A DNA stretch of 64,000 nt from an uncultured bacterium (GTDB lineage: Bacteria > Verrucomicrobiota > Lentisphaeria > Victivallales > UBA1829), in assembly GCA_902774245.1 (NCBI GenBank), contig CACYHQ010000007.1, forward strand, positions 62,001 to 126,000. The letters are read 5' to 3'. A program made the position numbers and the translations under genes. Each line of letters starts with the position of its first letter. The first letter of the stretch is position 1. Positions 51,895 through 60,282 of the stretch are shown one piece after another. The notes below the pieces were generated by a model, which worked only from the letters and a program-made list of their open reading frames with translations, was not told the DNA's origin and did no database searches.

Positions 51895-52709
51895 TGGAAA
51901 ACGAAAAGATCGACTACAAGGCGCTTCAGTTCGGGCTGGCGCTCGGCCATGCCGCCATGGATCCGGCGTCCGTGCCGGACTTCCTCACGCCGGGCACGTT
52001 CGACGTCATTGAGATCCCGATGGAATGCTTCCTGCACCGCGATGTAGAGTTTCAGCGGCGTCTGGCGTCCTGCAAATATAAGAGCGTGCGCGCCGGACAT
52101 CTGATGGCGCCTGACCTCACGCGGGAGATACCGTTCCTGGCGGACAACTACCGCCGCGACTACGTGGAACAGGCTTCGATCATGGTCCGCACGCTCAAAG
52201 CGGCGGGCGCGTCCGGGGCGTTTCTCGGGCTCGATATGAGGCGGATCCTGGGCGACGACGTGGCGGAGGCCGCCGCGCTGGAGATCGTCCGGCGCATGGT
52301 CCCCGTGCTGTACCGCGAGAACTTCGAACTGCTGATCCCGTACCGGATCCCGTTCAAAAGCGAGCGCGACATCATGACGCCGCAGCTGATGGGCCGGTTC
52401 ATGCGCGGCACGCTCAGTCCGCTCGTGAAACTGAGTTTGGAGATACACCCCTTCGAGGTGAAGCCGGAGGAGGACAAATCCGAACTGCTCGGATTGCTCG
52501 GATGCGAGGCGCATCAGGCGGTGCTCGTCTACGACGCCGACAGCGGCCTCCATATTGCCCCGGCGCAGTTCAGACCGTGGGCGGAGCTGCTGGAACGCCG
52601 TCTGTTCCGCGGGCCGTACCTGCTGTGTCCGCGTTCGGTCCGCAACCGCATGGCGATCCCGGAGTCGGATTTGTTCTCAAAAATGGTTTCGGACTTGCGA
52701 AATGAATAA
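51894..52709 (+). CDS. Unknown protein, possibly TIM-barrel sugar-phosphate isomerase-like
   Basis: 271 residues, coupled to ribE by a 1-base overlap. Alternating hydrophobic strands and amphipathic helices (FDVIEIPMECF, KSVRAGHLM, ASGAFLGLDM, NFELLIPYRIPF, LVKLSLEIHPFEV) would fit a xylose-isomerase-like or AP-endonuclease-2-like barrel, but I cannot see a full metal site. No signal peptide or membrane segment. Placement between ribE and pdxJ suggests a role in cofactor metabolism. The fold guess is weak. Confidence 0.68.
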   Translation: MENEKIDYKALQFGLALGHAAMDPASVPDFLTPGTFDVIEIPMECFLHRDVEFQRRLASCKYKSVRAGHLMAPDLTREIPFLADNYRRDYVEQASIMVRTLKAAGASGAFLGLDMRRILGDDVAEAAALEIVRRMVPVLYRENFELLIPYRIPFKSERDIMTPQLMGRFMRGTLSPLVKLSLEIHPFEVKPEEDKSELLGLLGCEAHQAVLVYDADSGLHIAPAQFRPWAELLERRLFRGPYLLCPRSVRNRMAIPESDLFSKMVSDLRNE

Positions 52710-52756
52710 AAACGTGCTACATTACTAGATTACTTTTCTTTTTGGGAGATTTGAAT

Positions 52757-53497
52757 ATGACAAGAACTTTGAAACTCGGTGTCAATATCGACCACGTGGC
52801 GACGGTCCGTCAGGCCCGTCTCGCCTCCCAGCCATCCCCGCTCGAAGCCGCGCAGCACTGCATTGCCGCCGGAGCGGACGGCATCACCGCCCACCTCCGC
52901 GAAGACCGCCGCCACATTCAGGACGCGGACGTGATCGCGCTTTCGCAGGCTGGGCTCCGCCTCAACATGGAAATGGCGCTGACCGAGGAGATGGTACGCA
53001 TCGCGAGCACGCTGGTGCGTCCTCAGAGCTGCTGCCTGGTGCCGGAAAAGCGCCAGGAGCTCACGACCGAGGGCGGCCTCGACGCCGTCGCGAGCCTCGA
53101 CAAGCTCATACGCTGGGTGCCCGTGCTGAAGAACGCCGGGATCGCCGTCAGCCTTTTCATCGCGCCGGATTTCGCGCAGATCGACTGCGCAAAACAATGC
53201 GGCGCGGAGTTCGTCGAGCTCCACACCGGTTCGTTCGCCAACGCCGTTTCCGCGTCCGACCAGGCCGCCGAACTCGACCGTCTGGCGAAGGGCGCGGAGT
53301 ACGCGCATTCGCTCGGCATCGGCGTGAACGCCGGACACGGCATCGACTATGAAAACATCAAGCCGCTGCTCGCGGCCGTGCCGCATCTGCACGAACTCAA
53401 CATCGGGCACAGCATCATCGCGCGCGCCATCATGAAGGGCGTCGGCACGGCGGTCGCGGACATGCTCGACCTCATGAAAGATTACAAGGGCGAATAA
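52757..53497 (+). CDS. pdxJ: Pyridoxine 5'-phosphate synthase
   Basis: 246 residues, a TIM barrel that condenses deoxyxylulose 5-phosphate with aminoacetone phosphate to pyridoxine phosphate. Marks are LGVNIDHVATVRQAR, AGADGITAHLREDRRHI, LNMEMALTEEM, VPEKRQELTTEGGLD and GVNAGHGIDYEN. ATG 52757 lies 8 nt after GGGAG; the family begins here rather than at an upstream TTG. This indicates the DXP-dependent vitamin B6 route. Confidence 0.95.
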   Translation: MTRTLKLGVNIDHVATVRQARLASQPSPLEAAQHCIAAGADGITAHLREDRRHIQDADVIALSQAGLRLNMEMALTEEMVRIASTLVRPQSCCLVPEKRQELTTEGGLDAVASLDKLIRWVPVLKNAGIAVSLFIAPDFAQIDCAKQCGAEFVELHTGSFANAVSASDQAAELDRLAKGAEYAHSLGIGVNAGHGIDYENIKPLLAAVPHLHELNIGHSIIARAIMKGVGTAVADMLDLMKDYKGE

Positions 53498-53537
53498 GCC
53501 CGTTCCGCTTTTACCCCAGCAGAAAGGATTTTAAAAA

Positions 53538-54629
53538 ATGGCCTCGGAGATCATCGAAACCTTCCATCAGATCCTCGCACAGTGCGTGGAACACGGCGCA
53601 TCGGACGTCCTGCTCAAGGAAGACGCTCCTGCCAACCTCCGCATCGCGGGCGCGCTCTATCCCGTCGACTTCGTCACGACGCACGATTTCCTCGATACGC
53701 TCCTGCACACCATCATGGATGAACGCATGCAGAAGGAATACGAGCAGAACGGCGACGCGGACTTCTCCTACTGCGTGGAAGAACTGGGGCGGTTCCGTAT
53801 CAACGCGCACAAGCAGCGCGGCATGCACGGCATCACGCTGCGCTATGTGAAGAGCAAGATCAGCTCCATGGAAGAGCTTTCGCTCCCGCCTGTGCTCCGC
53901 ACCATCGCGGAGACCCCGCGCGGCATCATCCTGGTCTGCGGTACCACCGGCAGCGGCAAATCGACCACACTGGCGGCCATGATCCAGCACATCAACGAGC
54001 ATTTCACGAAGCACATCATCACGATCGAGGACCCGATCGAATACGAGTTCCGCGACGGCAAATCGTTCGTGGAGCAGCGCGAAGTCGGGCTGGACTGCCC
54101 GTCGTTCTACAGCGCCCTCACGCACGCCATGCGCCAGGCCCCGGACGTGATCATGGTCGGTGAAATGCGCGACAAGGAGAGTTTCGAGGCCGCGCTTCAG
54201 GCAGCCGATACCGGCCACATGGTCATCAGCACCGTGCATGCCGCCGACGCCTCGCAGGTCGTCGGCCGTATCCTCGACCTCTACCCGATTCAGGAACAGG
54301 ACACCATCCTCGAGGCGCTCTCTGCCAACCTGAAAGCCACCATCGCGCAGCGTCTGCTCCCGAAGGCGCTCGGCAAGGGCGTGGTCCCGGTCGTCGAGGT
54401 CATGATCTGCGACCCGGTCGTCCAGCGCTATATCTCCAAGAAGGAATTCGAGAAGCTGCCCGAGGCGATGGAAAGCGCCCGCGAATCCGGCATGCAGACG
54501 TTCAACATGGCGATCCTCGACCGCATCAACAACGGCGAGATCACCGAGGAAGTCGGCCTCGCCGCGTCCAGTTCGCCCACCGCGCTGAAGATGAACCTGA
54601 AGGGCATCTTCCTGAACAGCTCGAAATAA
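53538..54629 (+). CDS. pilT: Type IV pilus retraction ATPase PilT
   Basis: 363 residues. The N-terminal PAS-like domain includes the sequence ASDVLLKEDAPANLRI. The RecA-like domain has Walker A GTTGSGKST near residue 135, the Asp box ITIEDPIEYEF, Walker B APDVIMVGEMRD and the His box TGHMVISTVHAADA near 230. It powers pilus retraction at the inner membrane face. No other pilus genes are nearby. AAAGGA precedes ATG 53538. PilU is an alternative, since no AIRNLIRE-like C-terminal motif is clear. Confidence 0.9.
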   Translation: MASEIIETFHQILAQCVEHGASDVLLKEDAPANLRIAGALYPVDFVTTHDFLDTLLHTIMDERMQKEYEQNGDADFSYCVEELGRFRINAHKQRGMHGITLRYVKSKISSMEELSLPPVLRTIAETPRGIILVCGTTGSGKSTTLAAMIQHINEHFTKHIITIEDPIEYEFRDGKSFVEQREVGLDCPSFYSALTHAMRQAPDVIMVGEMRDKESFEAALQAADTGHMVISTVHAADASQVVGRILDLYPIQEQDTILEALSANLKATIAQRLLPKALGKGVVPVVEVMICDPVVQRYISKKEFEKLPEAMESARESGMQTFNMAILDRINNGEITEEVGLAASSSPTALKMNLKGIFLNSSK

Positions 54630-54640
54630 ATTCAACGCAC

Positions 54641-54657
54641 CCGGGCCGCCGGCCCGG
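54641..54657. other. GC-rich hairpin between pilT and uppP
   Basis: CCGGGCC (54641-54647), GCC, GGCCCGG (54651-54657) is a perfect stem 11 bp after the pilT stop. No T run follows, so it may mark mRNA processing or weak termination. Confidence 0.5.
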
Positions 54658-54674
54658 ACGGACTTGTTATAAGT

Positions 54675-55583
54675 ATGAAAGCATTTGCTACGAAAGCAAA
54701 AACAGTCAGCACCGTCGCCGCGATCATCTTATGCTGTATTCTGGCGGTCAGGGGCGGCACTCTTGACTTGACCCTCACTCTTCAGGCGTTCGTGCAGGGC
54801 ATCGTGGAGGGCGTGACCGAATTCCTCCCGATCAGCAGCACGGGCCACATGATCATCGTGGACAGCTTCTTCCCGATGAAGGACGAAGCGTTCGCCAAAC
54901 TCTTCGAAGTCGTGATCCAGCTCGGCGCGATTCTGTCCGTGCTGGTGTATTTCTACAAGACCATCTTCCCTCAGAAGTGGAACGTCGCCGGATTCAAAGA
55001 CATGATCCCGCTGTGGTCGCGCGTGGTGGTCGGCGTGATCCCCGCCGCCGTGATCGGATTCCTGCTCGACGACTTCATCGAGGCGCACCTCTTCAACATC
55101 GTGGTGGTGTCCGTGGCGCTGGTCGTGTGGGGCGTGGCGCTCGTGTTCAGCGGGAAACTGGAACAGCGAGAGTCAAGCACGGCGGAGATCGTGAAGATGA
55201 GCTACGGCAAGGCGCTTGCGGTCGGGTTCTTCCAGTGCCTCGCCATGGTTCCCGGGACCTCGCGTTCCGCAGTGACGATCCTCGGCGCGATGTGCCTCGG
55301 GTGCTCCCGCGGATGCGCCGCCGAATTTTCGTTCTTCCTGGCGATCCCGACGATGTTCGGCGCTTCGTTGCTGAAGCTCGTGAAGGGCGGGGCGCACCTG
55401 ACCTCTCCGCAGTGGATCGCGCTCACGATCGGCTTCGTGACCGCGTTCTTCGTGGCGTGGGGCGTGATCGCGTGGTTCATGGACTACGTGAAGAAACACG
55501 ATTTCAAGCTCTTCGGCTGGTACCGGATCGTGCTCGGCGCAATCCTGTTGGTTCTGTTCTTCTGCGGCGTCGTGAAGGTCTGA
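54675..55583 (+). CDS. uppP: Undecaprenyl-diphosphatase (BacA/UppP)
   Basis: 302 residues with about eight hydrophobic helices. The two catalytic regions are plain: VEGVTEFLPISSTGHM near residue 38 and MVPGTSRSAVTILGAM near 195. The enzyme recycles the lipid carrier of peptidoglycan and O-antigen synthesis by removing a phosphate outside the membrane. The first 30 residues extend beyond the usual start and contain an extra hydrophobic stretch. It is convergent with the polysaccharide operon. Confidence 0.94.
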   Translation: MKAFATKAKTVSTVAAIILCCILAVRGGTLDLTLTLQAFVQGIVEGVTEFLPISSTGHMIIVDSFFPMKDEAFAKLFEVVIQLGAILSVLVYFYKTIFPQKWNVAGFKDMIPLWSRVVVGVIPAAVIGFLLDDFIEAHLFNIVVVSVALVVWGVALVFSGKLEQRESSTAEIVKMSYGKALAVGFFQCLAMVPGTSRSAVTILGAMCLGCSRGCAAEFSFFLAIPTMFGASLLKLVKGGAHLTSPQWIALTIGFVTAFFVAWGVIAWFMDYVKKHDFKLFGWYRIVLGAILLVLFFCGVVKV

Positions 55584-55608
55584 ATGGCTCTGTAGCCTGC
55601 AGTCCGGA

Positions 55609-56412
55609 TCAGTCGCCGGGCTGCAGCGCGGCATTCCTGAAAACGGCAAACGTGATGCCGTCGACCGTATCGACGTGAATCCGCCGGTACCCTTTTGAAC
55701 CAGTTTCGTCCCGGTCGTTTTCTCCAAAAACAATGGAATCCGGGATGTCGCCATCCTGAATCTTTTCCCCGAAGAATGCCGCAGGGAGGACAATGTAATC
55801 CGGCAGGATATCCGATTTTTGGAGAAAAGCCGCGTAGTTCTGGCCTCCGGCGAAGAAGCCGAGGCGCGGCCATTCGGTGCAGGTTTCGACGAGGGGGCGT
55901 TTCCCGGACTGATACTCATCGCATTTCATGATCCGCAGGCGGGGCTCCTGTGATGCCGGGAGCTTGTTCCAGTCGGAACGGATCCATTCCGCCGCGACAA
56001 AATGGAAGTTGCGTTCCCTGCCTTTCTCGGATGTGTGGAAGAATTCCGTGAAGAGCGGAGAGTATAACTTATAGAAGAATGCCGCGCAGAGGAGGACAAC
56101 GAGAAAAACAGCGACAGTTTTCCCGAACTTGGATTTCGAGAGGATGCGCCATAGATCGCGGAATCCGAGCGCCGTATACGGCAGGTAAAGCGGGACGCCG
56201 ATGAAAAGATAGCGCCTGGATGTCGTGAGGAGACCGTAGAAGAGGCAGACTTGAAACGCCGCGAGAAATTCGAACACGAGGAAGGTCAGGATCACAAGCG
56301 TGTCGAATCCGGTCCACTGGCGGCGGCGGATGCGTCCGATGATCCCGATCACGGCGAAAAAGAAGAAGAACGGGAAAATGCCGCCCCAGATCGTGTGCAG
56401 GAATTCACTCAT
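55609..56412 (-). CDS. Membrane protein, probable C-terminal half of a GT-C glycosyltransferase
   Basis: 267 residues. Three or four hydrophobic helices in the first 110 residues are followed by a soluble part (about 115-267) that should lie outside the inner membrane. It begins with ATG 56412 inside the last codons of the preceding gene, an 8-bp overlap in another frame. The preceding protein ends after the early helices of a GT-C (PMT/ArnT-like) fold, and this one supplies more helices and a periplasmic tail, as if one enzyme had been split. Independent folding cannot be excluded. Confidence 0.65.
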   Translation of the reverse strand: MSEFLHTIWGGIFPFFFFFAVIGIIGRIRRRQWTGFDTLVILTFLVFEFLAAFQVCLFYGLLTTSRRYLFIGVPLYLPYTALGFRDLWRILSKSKFGKTVAVFLVVLLCAAFFYKLYSPLFTEFFHTSEKGRERNFHFVAAEWIRSDWNKLPASQEPRLRIMKCDEYQSGKRPLVETCTEWPRLGFFAGGQNYAAFLQKSDILPDYIVLPAAFFGEKIQDGDIPDSIVFGENDRDETGSKGYRRIHVDTVDGITFAVFRNAALQPGD

Positions 56413-58024
56413 GGGCGGCCTCCGCGGTCGGCATGACAATGTCAAGCTGCATGACGGGATCGGGATGAACGAGGCATTTCAGAGGCGGGAGCTTCTGCGA
56501 AACGAGGTTGAAGATCGTCGCGTGGCGCGTATCCAGGACCGGATATCCTATCATGCGCCTGTTGCAGCAGAGCTGGGGGACGATGAGGATAAAGATCGCA
56601 AAGCCGGTCAGGATGCTCCGGAACGGGATGCGGAACCGGATGCAGTCCCAGACAAAAAGCCCGGCGAACAGAAACGCGGCAAACAGGACCATATCGCCCC
56701 GGCTCAGGAGGATGACCGTCTCCCCGAATGCAAACCAGCACCACGGGGCGAATCTGCGCGGATTCTGCGAAAGGAGCACGGCGGCATAAATACAGAGCAG
56801 AAGCCCGAAGATTGTGCCGGATTCGCGGCTTCCGTAGTAGCCGAAACGAAGAAGATACGGGCAGACGATGAAGAGCAGCGAGGCGCAGACTGCGATCGGA
56901 CGTCCAAAGAGGCGGCGCGCCGCGGCATAGAGCGGGAAAATGGATAGGGAGAGGAAAAGCGAGGAGGCGAGTTTGCATGCGAGGAATCCGCCGCAATGGA
57001 AAATGGATGCGATCAGCCCTGCGGAAACGGTGAGGAGCGGCGTGATGCGCGGATGAAACGCGAAAAGCCAGTCATGCCGGGCGAATGCCTCGGCCATGGG
57101 GGCGTAGCGCATTGCGACGTCCGGGAGGGGGTAATCTTCAAGGATGATGCAGGGAGCGAGCAGGAGCCAGAGCAGAAGGAAGAGCAGGGCGGGCAGAACG
57201 AGGTCGCGGAAGCGAGCCGAACAATACCCCATGGCTTTGATTGCGAGGGGGAGGATGACGCCTGCCGGGATGTTCTTCCGCGCGGCCTCGACGGAGGAGT
57301 TTTTGAATGTCCGCAGAAGGTCGGGATTCTGTCGGTGGAAACTGCCGATCTGCCATCCGCGCCGGAACAGCTCGGAGGGTGCGTTGGAGTGTTCGTGGAT
57401 AGCGATCGCCTCGGCGCAATAGCCGATGGAACCGCCGTTTTCAAGGATGTGCGCCGCAAGGAGCGTGTCTTCACCGAAATCTGTTTTCGGGAAATTTCCG
57501 AACCGGATCAGATCCTGAATCTTCCAAGCGGCGAATGCGTTGGAGAAGAATGCCGCCATGAGGCCGTCGCGCGGGATGTCGGCGGCGGATTTGACGTGCG
57601 AAATGTTCGGGTAACAGCGTTCCCTCTGCCATGCGTTGAGCGTCTTTTCGTGGAGACTGATCTGCTTGCCGCAGCAGGCGGATATCTCCGGGTGTTTCCA
57701 AAGGAAATCCGTGAGTTTTTTGAGCGTACCGGGTTCCGAGAGGACGACGTCCTGCGAGAGGAAGATGACCGTGTCGAATCCCTTTGAGGCGAGATAGCGG
57801 ACGATGCGTGCGCGGGTCGTGCCGTGGTTGAAGTTCCGGCGGTCGTGTCGGAGGCATTTCCAGCCGTGCGCGGTGGCGAGTTCGACCGTCTGGTCGGAGG
57901 AATCGCTGTCGACGATCAGCTTCAGGTCGATTTGGAGTTGCTGTTCCGCGATGGCGCGAAGCAGTTCGTACCAGAAGCCGCGCTTCACGGCGTTGAGCGT
58001 GGGGACTACGACCGCCGTTTTCAT
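56405..58024 (-). CDS. GT2 glycosyltransferase fused to GT-C-like membrane region
   Basis: 539 residues. The first 240 form a GT2 domain: AVVVPTLNAVKRGFW at the N-terminus, DSDSSDQTVELA, and FLSQDVVLSEPGTLKKL carrying the acidic metal-binding residues. About eight hydrophobic helices follow, with GYYGSRESGTIFGLLLCIYAA and LLSRGDMVLFAAFL in the style of PMT/ArnT-like enzymes, in which an early acidic loop and lipid-linked donor are used. The start is ATG 58024, overlapping the previous stop by 4 bp. It may build a lipid-linked sugar and transfer it in sequence with the next gene. Confidence 0.75.
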   Translation of the reverse strand: MKTAVVVPTLNAVKRGFWYELLRAIAEQQLQIDLKLIVDSDSSDQTVELATAHGWKCLRHDRRNFNHGTTRARIVRYLASKGFDTVIFLSQDVVLSEPGTLKKLTDFLWKHPEISACCGKQISLHEKTLNAWQRERCYPNISHVKSAADIPRDGLMAAFFSNAFAAWKIQDLIRFGNFPKTDFGEDTLLAAHILENGGSIGYCAEAIAIHEHSNAPSELFRRGWQIGSFHRQNPDLLRTFKNSSVEAARKNIPAGVILPLAIKAMGYCSARFRDLVLPALLFLLLWLLLAPCIILEDYPLPDVAMRYAPMAEAFARHDWLFAFHPRITPLLTVSAGLIASIFHCGGFLACKLASSLFLSLSIFPLYAAARRLFGRPIAVCASLLFIVCPYLLRFGYYGSRESGTIFGLLLCIYAAVLLSQNPRRFAPWCWFAFGETVILLSRGDMVLFAAFLFAGLFVWDCIRFRIPFRSILTGFAIFILIVPQLCCNRRMIGYPVLDTRHATIFNLVSQKLPPLKCLVHPDPVMQLDIVMPTAEAAHE

Positions 58025-58944
58025 GCCGCCCACCAGAGACCGAGGGTGCGGAGCCAGTCATTTTTCCTGAAACCGTGTCGCCAAATCGTGCCGAGGCGTT
58101 TGAAGTAGGCGGACTCGGTCTGGCAGCGGCTCCAGTCTTCCAGTATGCGGATCTGGTCCGCGGAAAGATTCGCGCGGAAATGATTCAGAAACGCGCCCGC
58201 CTGACGCTGGGTCAGCCGGACTCTCTCATGGAGGCGTCGGCGCAGGAAGAAATGCCTTAGAAGTCCTTTGCGCGGGACTGCGCCGTAGACATTGTCCTTA
58301 TGCTGGCGGTAGTCGACCAGGCTCTCCGGGAGGAAAATGATCGTCCCGAATGCCGCAGCCGTGAGCGAGAGATACCAGTCGTGGCAGATCGCCTCCCTCG
58401 GAATCCGGGCAAGCGAGGCAAGCGCACGGTTGAAAATCGTCGTGCATCCTGTGACGTTGTTCTGAATCATGAGGTCCGCGAGCGATGCCCGGGCCGGATT
58501 CAGGCATTGGTATCGGATCATGGACGGCGCGATCTGCTTCAGGTGTTCGTCCACGACACGCAGGTCGGAATGAACAAGGACCGGAGTCCCGGACGGACGG
58601 GCGGATTCGGCATTCATTATTTCCTGAACGCTCCGTGCGATCTTATCCGGGTGCCAGACGTCGTCCTGATCCGCGAACATGAAATACGGCGTGCCTGTTT
58701 CCGTCGCGGCATCCAGAAGACGCTGGTACGAGGCGATGACGTTGCAGTGCGTCTGGTCCGGCAGGACGACGGCGGAAGGGAAACCGGAAACGAGCGACAG
58801 GATCGCGGGCGAGGGGGAGCCATCGAAACGGCACACCAGTACAAAATCCCTGAAGGACTGATTCGTGAGCGAATCCAGAAAGTCCTTCAGGAATATGGAG
58901 TCTCCGTGAACGGAGAGGAGAACGCTGACCTGCGCCTTGCTCAT
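58021..58944 (-). CDS. GT2 glycosyltransferase, RgpB-like
   Basis: 307 residues. VSVLLSVHGDSIFLKDFLDSL opens the nucleotide-binding fold, FADQDDVWHPDKI near residue 90 holds the metal-binding acidic motif, and HSDLRVVD plus GCTTIFNRAL are seen in rhamnosyltransferases of the RgpB type. No membrane helix. It probably adds rhamnose or a related sugar to the growing O-polysaccharide on the cytoplasmic face. It lies 12 nt after the methyltransferase gene. Confidence 0.87.
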   Translation of the reverse strand: MSKAQVSVLLSVHGDSIFLKDFLDSLTNQSFRDFVLVCRFDGSPSPAILSLVSGFPSAVVLPDQTHCNVIASYQRLLDAATETGTPYFMFADQDDVWHPDKIARSVQEIMNAESARPSGTPVLVHSDLRVVDEHLKQIAPSMIRYQCLNPARASLADLMIQNNVTGCTTIFNRALASLARIPREAICHDWYLSLTAAAFGTIIFLPESLVDYRQHKDNVYGAVPRKGLLRHFFLRRRLHERVRLTQRQAGAFLNHFRANLSADQIRILEDWSRCQTESAYFKRLGTIWRHGFRKNDWLRTLGLWWAA

Positions 58945-58956
58945 GAGGAGGCAGTG

Positions 58957-60279
58957 TTATTCCTTAGGCTCGGAATCGGTTTCCGAGGCGGGAGTTTCGG
59001 CTGCATTTTCCTCCGTTGCGGCAGTTTCCGCGGGCGCTTCGGCGGCTTCGGCGGCTTCGGCGGCTTCGGCGGCTTCGGCGGCTTCGGCGGCTTCGGCGGC
59101 AGGGCGGTTCACTCCTGCGCCGAGGTCCTGTCCGTCTTGCTCTTCACCTTCCTCCTTGCCCACGGAAGAACCCGGATCGAACGCCTGAGCCGGTGCGAAC
59201 GGCTTCGGGGGCAGGGGCTGACGGCCTTCCTGCGCACCATTGTGGAGGTAATGCCAAAGCGGGTTCAGACCTGCCTGACGCACGTCGGGGTTGGTGTCCA
59301 GGTAATACTTTGAGTCGAAGCGTTCGGAGGGGTTGAATCCGTGGTATGCGCCCCAGAAATAATAGTGCTTGAGGGGGTTCAGGCCGCTGATGCGGACCGT
59401 CGGATACGTGGTGAGGTACCACACGGGATCGAACCAGCCGGACTTCGTGATCTGGGACATCTGGAGCCTGAAATCGTAGATGTTTACACTGGATTCGTCC
59501 TGCGGCGGTTGTACAGGGACCTTCTTGCCGAGGATATGGATCTGATCCCAGTCTGTACATTTCTCGAGGACGATGTCGAATTCGTTGTCGAGATCGGGCT
59601 CGTAGTGGCAGTCCAGAACCGAGAACGGGAAGTAGCGCATACGGATCAGGGGACGGATGATCTTGTCCAGGAAGTTTTCATAATTAAAAACGTGATGATG
59701 ATGCACGAAATTGTAGCGCTGCGCCTCAATGTCGCTCCAGTAGATGTTCAGATGATCTCTGTCCTGGTGGTAGATCAGGGCGTCGAGGATGTGTTCCGCG
59801 GCGTCCACGCTGCCGTTGTTTTCGTAGTCGACGACGAGGTGTCCGGCGGAGGTCTCGGGACGGTCGACGTCGAACGTGAAACGGCGGTCGGGGATGGCGA
59901 GGAAGAATTTGCCGTTGTCGTTGAGGCTCTCATAGACGGCTTTGAAGAAGCCGATAAAGTCCGGGATATGCTCAATGACGTGGTTCGCGATGAAATAATC
60001 GAACTTGATGTCGCCGAGGACTTCGGAAAGCGAGCGCGTCTTGGCGACGAAGTCGACGTCGACGAAGGTTCTGCCGGGGTAGAACTCCTGGAAATGCTCG
60101 ATCAGGGTTTCCTTCGGGAAGATGTCGTAGTACTTGACATTGGACTCTTCCTTAGTGAGCAGCGGGGAGCAAAGCGCGCCGATTTCAAGACCGGAAAGTT
60201 CCGCATAGTTGGGAACATTCTTCATGAAGATCCTTCTGCGTACGATGTCACGCTTTTTGTCTTTTTCGATGTCGCTCAT
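58957..60279 (-). CDS. SAM-dependent methyltransferase with glycan-cluster repeat motifs and AAE-repeat tail
   Basis: 440 residues in three parts. Residues 1-255 are a class I methyltransferase: GLEIGALCSPLL as motif I, FDYFIANHVIEHIPD as the post-motif region, and FFLAIPDRRFTF. Residues 275-365 carry two copies of a W/F-D-x-x-YYL-x-x-NPDV-x-x-G-x-NPL-x-HY-x-x-G motif common in WbsX/RgpF-linked proteins. The end is Pro/Glu/Ala-rich with seven AAE repeats. It may methylate a terminal sugar or modify the glycan. GAGGTG precedes ATG 60279. Confidence 0.82.
   Translation of the reverse strand: MSDIEKDKKRDIVRRRIFMKNVPNYAELSGLEIGALCSPLLTKEESNVKYYDIFPKETLIEHFQEFYPGRTFVDVDFVAKTRSLSEVLGDIKFDYFIANHVIEHIPDFIGFFKAVYESLNDNGKFFLAIPDRRFTFDVDRPETSAGHLVVDYENNGSVDAAEHILDALIYHQDRDHLNIYWSDIEAQRYNFVHHHHVFNYENFLDKIIRPLIRMRYFPFSVLDCHYEPDLDNEFDIVLEKCTDWDQIHILGKKVPVQPPQDESSVNIYDFRLQMSQITKSGWFDPVWYLTTYPTVRISGLNPLKHYYFWGAYHGFNPSERFDSKYYLDTNPDVRQAGLNPLWHYLHNGAQEGRQPLPPKPFAPAQAFDPGSSVGKEEGEEQDGQDLGAGVNRPAAEAAEAAEAAEAAEAAEAAEAPAETAATEENAAETPASETDSEPKE
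59036..59098. repeat. Seven perfect copies of a 9-bp tandem repeat within a coding sequence
   Basis: Unit GCTTCGGCG repeated from 59036 to 59098 without change, encoding Glu-Ala-Ala on the minus strand. Units of 9 bp keep the frame when the copy number changes. Confidence 0.95.
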
Positions 60280-60282
60280 GTT

